From NCBI GenBank assembly GCA_003157675.1, contig PMKG01000141.1, positions 1 to 7,633 on the forward strand: DNA of 7,633 bases, in the 5' to 3' direction. Source of the DNA: Acidobacteriota bacterium. Its GTDB lineage: Bacteria; Acidobacteriota; Vicinamibacteria; Vicinamibacterales; Fen-181. Below are positions 5,022 to 7,633 of this stretch, piece by piece (the stretch's first letter is position 1; each line of letters begins with the position of its first letter). Made by a program: the position numbers and the translations under genes. The notes beneath the pieces were generated by a model. That model ran no database searches. It was not told where the DNA came from and worked only from the letters and a program-made list of their open reading frames with translations.

Positions 5022-5550
5022 GACCGGAGACCAGGCCGCCGACCTGCTCGGGGCGGTGGGGGAACTGCTGACCGACCTCACCCGGCTCGGGTATCAACCC
5101 ACGCTGGTCGGGGGCATGGCCCTCGTCGTCCTCGGATCGCCGAGGATCACCAAGGACTTCGACTTCCTCGTCATCCGGGAGGCGCGCGAGCAGGAAGCGC
5201 TTCTCGACGTGCTGTATCGGCGCGGCTTCGCGCTCGCCTCGAAGACGGACGGACACGGCAACATCCTTCGCACGCTCGACAGCGAAGAGGTCGCCTTCTC
5301 GCGGCTTCGGATTGACCGGCCCCTGTCCGCCTACTTCTTCCATCGGGGCCTCGGCCTCAGAGTCGACCTGCTCTTCGACTTCCCGATGCTGGCGCGCGAG
5401 GTGCATGCCCGATCGACGCGGAAGAAGATCCGGTCGTTCGTCATGCGCGTCGCGAGCCGGCGCGACCTCATTCGCATGAAGGAGATCGCGGCGGGCGACC
5501 GTGCGCTTTCGAGCGACGTGCAGGATCTCGAGTTCCTGCCGAGACACTGA
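4999..5550 (+). CDS. AbiEii-like nucleotidyltransferase
   Basis: A 183-residue protein of the DNA polymerase beta-type nucleotidyltransferase superfamily, nearest in pattern to AbiEii-like enzymes. Visible: LVGGMALVVLGSPRITKDFDFLV (36-58), with the Gly-Gly pair (38-39), Arg49 and the metal-binding Asp53 and Asp55; LRVDLLFD (120-127) with the third acidic residue Asp123; RDLIRMKEIAAGDRALSSDVQDLEFL (155-180), which fits the family's C-terminal DLIxxK ... DxxDLxxL segment, with Lys161, Asp173 and Asp176. All expected catalytic acids are present, so activity is likely. AbiEii-type toxins transfer nucleotides and arrest growth; others in this fold modify tRNA or antibiotics, so the substrate is unknown. 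It is shorter than classical AbiEii. ATG 4999 overlaps the upstream gene by 23 bp with no clear ribosome site, pointing to coupled translation. Confidence 0.88.
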   Translation: MSPRPRRRTGDQAADLLGAVGELLTDLTRLGYQPTLVGGMALVVLGSPRITKDFDFLVIREAREQEALLDVLYRRGFALASKTDGHGNILRTLDSEEVAFSRLRIDRPLSAYFFHRGLGLRVDLLFDFPMLAREVHARSTRKKIRSFVMRVASRRDLIRMKEIAAGDRALSSDVQDLEFLPRH

Positions 5551-5564
5551 GCGGGATCGCCCGC
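5551..5564. terminator. Weak hairpin between convergent genes
   Basis: GCGGG, loop ATCG, CCCGC form a 5-bp stem directly after the nucleotidyltransferase stop and in the 38-bp gap before the convergent HAD gene stop. There is no T-run on either strand, so an intrinsic terminator is only possible, not shown. Confidence 0.25.
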
Positions 5565-5588
5565 GCCGGGTGGTCTCGGGCGGCGCAG

Positions 5589-6308
5589 CTACGCCGACCA
5601 CTCGCTGATCGTGTCCGCGAGGTCGAGGAGGCTCCTCAGCACGACGCAGCGGGATCCGAGGCCGGACGGTAGTTCTTCTTCCTCGTGCGCCCAGCTGAGC
5701 GCCGCCGGCACGTGCACGGCAGAGCCGCCCAGGGCGAGCACCGGAAGGATGTCGGAGCGCGGCGAGTTGCCGACCATGAGGAACCGGCTTGGCTCGACGC
5801 CGAGGCGTGAGAGGATTTCGCGGTAGACGTCCGGCGTCTTGTGGCTCACGACCTCGACGTGGCGGAAATGTCGCGCCAGCCCGGATCGCTCGAGCTTGCT
5901 GCGCTGGTGCAACAGGTCCCCTTTCGTGATCAGGGCGAGCGGGTAGGTGCCCGAGAGCGCCTCCAACGCCTCCCGTGCCCCCTCGAAGAGTTCGACCTCC
6001 GAGGTCAACATCGATTTGGCGACCTCCAGCAGTTCCGCAATGTCGCGGCCGCCGATGCGCCCGTCGGTCAGCCGGATGGCAGTCTCGATGAGCGAGAGCA
6101 CGAAGCTGCTGACGCCGTAGCCGTAGTACCGGATGTTCTGCAGCTCGGTCCGGTTGATGGCCTCGGTGAGCTCGTCCGGCCCGGCGGCGACTCCGCTGAG
6201 CGCGATCATCCGCCCGAAGCGTTCCCGCGCCTCGACGTAGTCGCGCTCGTTGTGCCACAACGTGTCGTCGCCGTCGATCCCGATCAGGTCGAAACGTCGT
6301 TCGCCCAT
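5589..6308 (-). CDS. HAD-superfamily hydrolase (phosphatase-like)
   Basis: A 239-residue HAD-like hydrolase. Motif I is GIDGDDTLW (10-18), with nucleophile Asp12 and acid/base Asp14; motif II is Thr128 in LALITKGD; motif III is Lys157 in VVSHKTPDVY; motif IV is MVGNSPRSD (178-186) with Asp186. A helical cap lies between motifs I and II (about 20-105), the C1 type typical of small-molecule phosphatases such as phosphoglycolate- or nucleotide-phosphatase relatives. The substrate cannot be told from sequence. No ribosome site precedes the ATG; instead a -10-like TACACT ends 7 nt before it. It lies 27 bases after the biotin carboxyltransferase stop on the same strand, so read-through from that gene is also possible. 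All catalytic residues are present. Confidence 0.93.
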   Translation of the reverse strand: MGERRFDLIGIDGDDTLWHNERDYVEARERFGRMIALSGVAAGPDELTEAINRTELQNIRYYGYGVSSFVLSLIETAIRLTDGRIGGRDIAELLEVAKSMLTSEVELFEGAREALEALSGTYPLALITKGDLLHQRSKLERSGLARHFRHVEVVSHKTPDVYREILSRLGVEPSRFLMVGNSPRSDILPVLALGGSAVHVPAALSWAHEEEELPSGLGSRCVVLRSLLDLADTISEWSA

Positions 6309-6315
6309 AAGAGAA

Positions 6316-6343
6316 AGTGTACTGCGCCGGGTGCGTCAGTCGA
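6316..6343 (-). promoter_or_regulatory. Possible leaderless promoter of the HAD gene
   Basis: On the minus strand, TCGACT (6343-6338, 4 of 6 to TTGACA), a 16-bp gap, then TACACT (6321-6316, 4 of 6 to TATAAT), then exactly 7 nt to ATG. Each box is weak alone; the support is the shared 7-nt geometry with two other starts in this window. The -35 overlaps the stop codon of the upstream gene. Confidence 0.4.
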
Positions 6344-7633
6344 GCGTGAGGAGCACGTCCCCCCGGTTGGCGTTGTCACCGGTGCGGAACATCAGCTTCG
6401 CCACGCGCCCGTCGCGCGGCGCGGGCAGCGTGTTCTGCATCTTCATCGCTTCGATCAGGACCACCGGGTCGCCCGACTTCACGACGTCCCCGACACCGAC
6501 CATGTAGCGGAGGACGAGGCCGGGCATCGGCGCGGTCACCGCTGAATCCGCCGCGACCGATTCGACTGCGGTGTCTGCCGCCGCGGTGTCCGTCCCAGCG
6601 CCTGCCGCGTCCGCCTCGACTTCGACGCGGAACACCTCCGCGCCCACTTTCACCGTGAAGTGCCGCGGGGCCGGCCCGCCCGACGATGCCGCGCCGGCGT
6701 GGCCGGCTTCCACGAGCAGCCCCTTGCGGGCCTTCGCGACGAGTTCGTCCTCGCGCCGCACGTCATCGAGCGTCCGCGGCCGAGTCTCGGGCGGCGGCGA
6801 TTCGAGGCCGTACTTCCACTTGAGGAACCGAAGCCCCGTGGTGGGGTAGAGCGCGTAGCACAGCACGTCGCCGACGTCACGCGCGAGGCCCTTCGTGGCG
6901 GCTTCGGCCTTCTCGAGCTCCGGCGGCAGCAGGTCGGCCGCGCGGCCGGTGATGGGCTCGGTGCCGCGCTCGTAACCGGCAAGCGCGAGTTTCCTGACAT
7001 CGGGGTCGACCTCGGCGGGCGGCTGCCCGTAGAGGCCGTAGCAGTAGTCCTTCACCTCGTTCGAGATCATCTTGTAGCGGCCGAACAGCACGTTCAGCAT
7101 CGCCTGCGTGCCGACGATCTGGCTGGTCGGCGTGACGAGCGGCGGGTAGCCCAGCTCGCGCCGCGTCCGCGGCAGTTCCTCGTAGACCTCGGGCAGCCGG
7201 TCGAGCGCGCCCGCCTGCCGCAGCTGCGCCATCATGTTGCTGAACATCCCGCCGGGGATCTGGTGCGTGAGCACCCCGGTGTCGATGACCGAGACCTTCG
7301 TATCGTCGAGGAACTCGCGGTACTTCGGGGCGATCCGCTCGAAGTGCTCGCCGAGCTCGAGGAGGCGCGCGATGTCGAGGCCGGTATCCCGCGGGCGGCC
7401 CGCCAGCGCCGCGACGATCGGCTCCACGGCCGCGTGCGACGTGCGGAGCGCGAACGGCGCCAGGCAGGTGTCGACGATGTCCGCGCCGGCGTCGATGGCG
7501 CGCAGCAGCGTCATGTAGGCCATGCCGCTCGTGAAGTGGGTGTGCACCACCACCGGGATCGACAGTTCCTTCTTCAGCCTTCCGACCAGCGCCGCCGCAT
7601 CGTCGGGGGTGAGCAGGCCGGCCATGTCCTTGA
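6336..7633 (-). CDS. oadA: Biotin-dependent carboxyltransferase, OadA/PycB type (5' end missing)
   Basis: The C-terminal 431 full codons of a carboxyltransferase fused to a biotinyl domain; the N-terminal part of the TIM barrel lies beyond the window. These proteins move a carboxyl group between biotin and pyruvate/oxaloacetate, as oxaloacetate decarboxylase alpha or as subunit B of two-part pyruvate carboxylase; sequence alone does not decide which. The second codon from the edge (7631-7629, AAG) is the Lys of the KDMAG motif, carbamylated and metal-binding in the family. Next come the metal ligands in VVHTHFTSGMAY, then DTGVLTHQIPGGMFSNM, and near the end a biotinyl domain with APMPGLV and the biotin lysine in EAMKMQ, 35th residue from the C-terminus. 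An Ala/Thr/Asp-rich linker joins the parts. Gln replaces the more common Glu after the MKM motif, a tolerated change. Membrane beta/gamma or biotin carboxylase partners are not seen here. Confidence 0.93.
   Translation of the reverse strand, partial: KDMAGLLTPDDAAALVGRLKKELSIPVVVHTHFTSGMAYMTLLRAIDAGADIVDTCLAPFALRTSHAAVEPIVAALAGRPRDTGLDIARLLELGEHFERIAPKYREFLDDTKVSVIDTGVLTHQIPGGMFSNMMAQLRQAGALDRLPEVYEELPRTRRELGYPPLVTPTSQIVGTQAMLNVLFGRYKMISNEVKDYCYGLYGQPPAEVDPDVRKLALAGYERGTEPITGRAADLLPPELEKAEAATKGLARDVGDVLCYALYPTTGLRFLKWKYGLESPPPETRPRTLDDVRREDELVAKARKGLLVEAGHAGAASSGGPAPRHFTVKVGAEVFRVEVEADAAGAGTDTAAADTAVESVAADSAVTAPMPGLVLRYMVGVGDVVKSGDPVVLIEAMKMQNTLPAPRDGRVAKLMFRTGDNANRGDVLLTLD

Noticed and set aside
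5551..5588. Strong bidirectional terminator between convergent genes
   Set aside because: Only a 5-bp stem was found and there is no T-run on either strand, so it is kept as a low-confidence feature only.
4804..6258. 484-codon minus-strand open frame
   Set aside because: It lies antisense to the nucleotidyltransferase pair and out of frame with the HAD gene, both of which have clear family motifs; its composition is typical of a GC-driven shadow.
5841..6545. 234-codon plus-strand open frame
   Set aside because: It is antisense to the HAD motifs I to III and the biotinyl domain, and shows no domain of its own.

Overview
The window is GC-rich, gene-dense bacterial DNA. The mix of genes, the small accessory proteins, and the way some genes use strong Shine-Dalgarno (SD) sites while others look leaderless would suit an uncultivated acidobacterial (Vicinamibacteria-like) genome. 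That placement is inference from style and remembered protein families; there is no rRNA or other marker here to prove it.

Layout. On the plus strand, positions 2-613 hold the 3' end of hypE, the last-step maturation protein of [NiFe]-hydrogenases, cut by the window start and keeping its functional C-terminal Pro-Arg-Ile-Cys. Two small plus-strand genes follow: a 74-residue protein of unknown function (626-850) and a 71-residue winged-helix-like protein (1079-1294). From 3526 down to 1298 on the minus strand runs a three-gene cluster: a nucleotidyltransferase-fold-like protein that seems to lack catalytic residues, a TPM-domain membrane protein with a glycine-rich tail, and a LemA lipoprotein. 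From 3763 on the plus strand come a YvcK/CofD-family gene and, partly overlapping its end, a two-gene unit: an 87-residue basic protein and an AbiEii-like nucleotidyltransferase. On the minus strand, converging on that unit, are a HAD-family hydrolase (6308-5589) and, upstream of it, a truncated biotin-dependent carboxyltransferase of the oxaloacetate decarboxylase alpha / pyruvate carboxylase B type (7633-6336).

The most interesting structure is not in the large genes. First, the small gene plus nucleotidyltransferase pair has the build of a toxin-antitoxin-like module. Its promoter (TCGACA, 18 bp, TAAAAT) carries a perfect 14-bp palindrome in the spacer, and all of this lies inside the last codons of yvcK. 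Second, three start codons (yvcK, the small gene, the HAD gene) sit exactly 7 nt after a -10-like hexamer, which points to leaderless transcription. Third, three intergenic spots carry arrays of degenerate 7-bp repeats that share a GRCTYNN-like unit. Two of them face each other as imperfect inverted repeats (23 of 31 positions identical) around a core of three back-to-back hairpins just upstream of yvcK. That 174-bp block looks like a dispersed or miniature mobile repeat.

Metabolically, hydrogenase maturation, a YvcK-type regulator of central carbon and cell-wall metabolism, and a biotin carboxyltransferase at the pyruvate/oxaloacetate node sit close together. Nothing shows that they are co-regulated.
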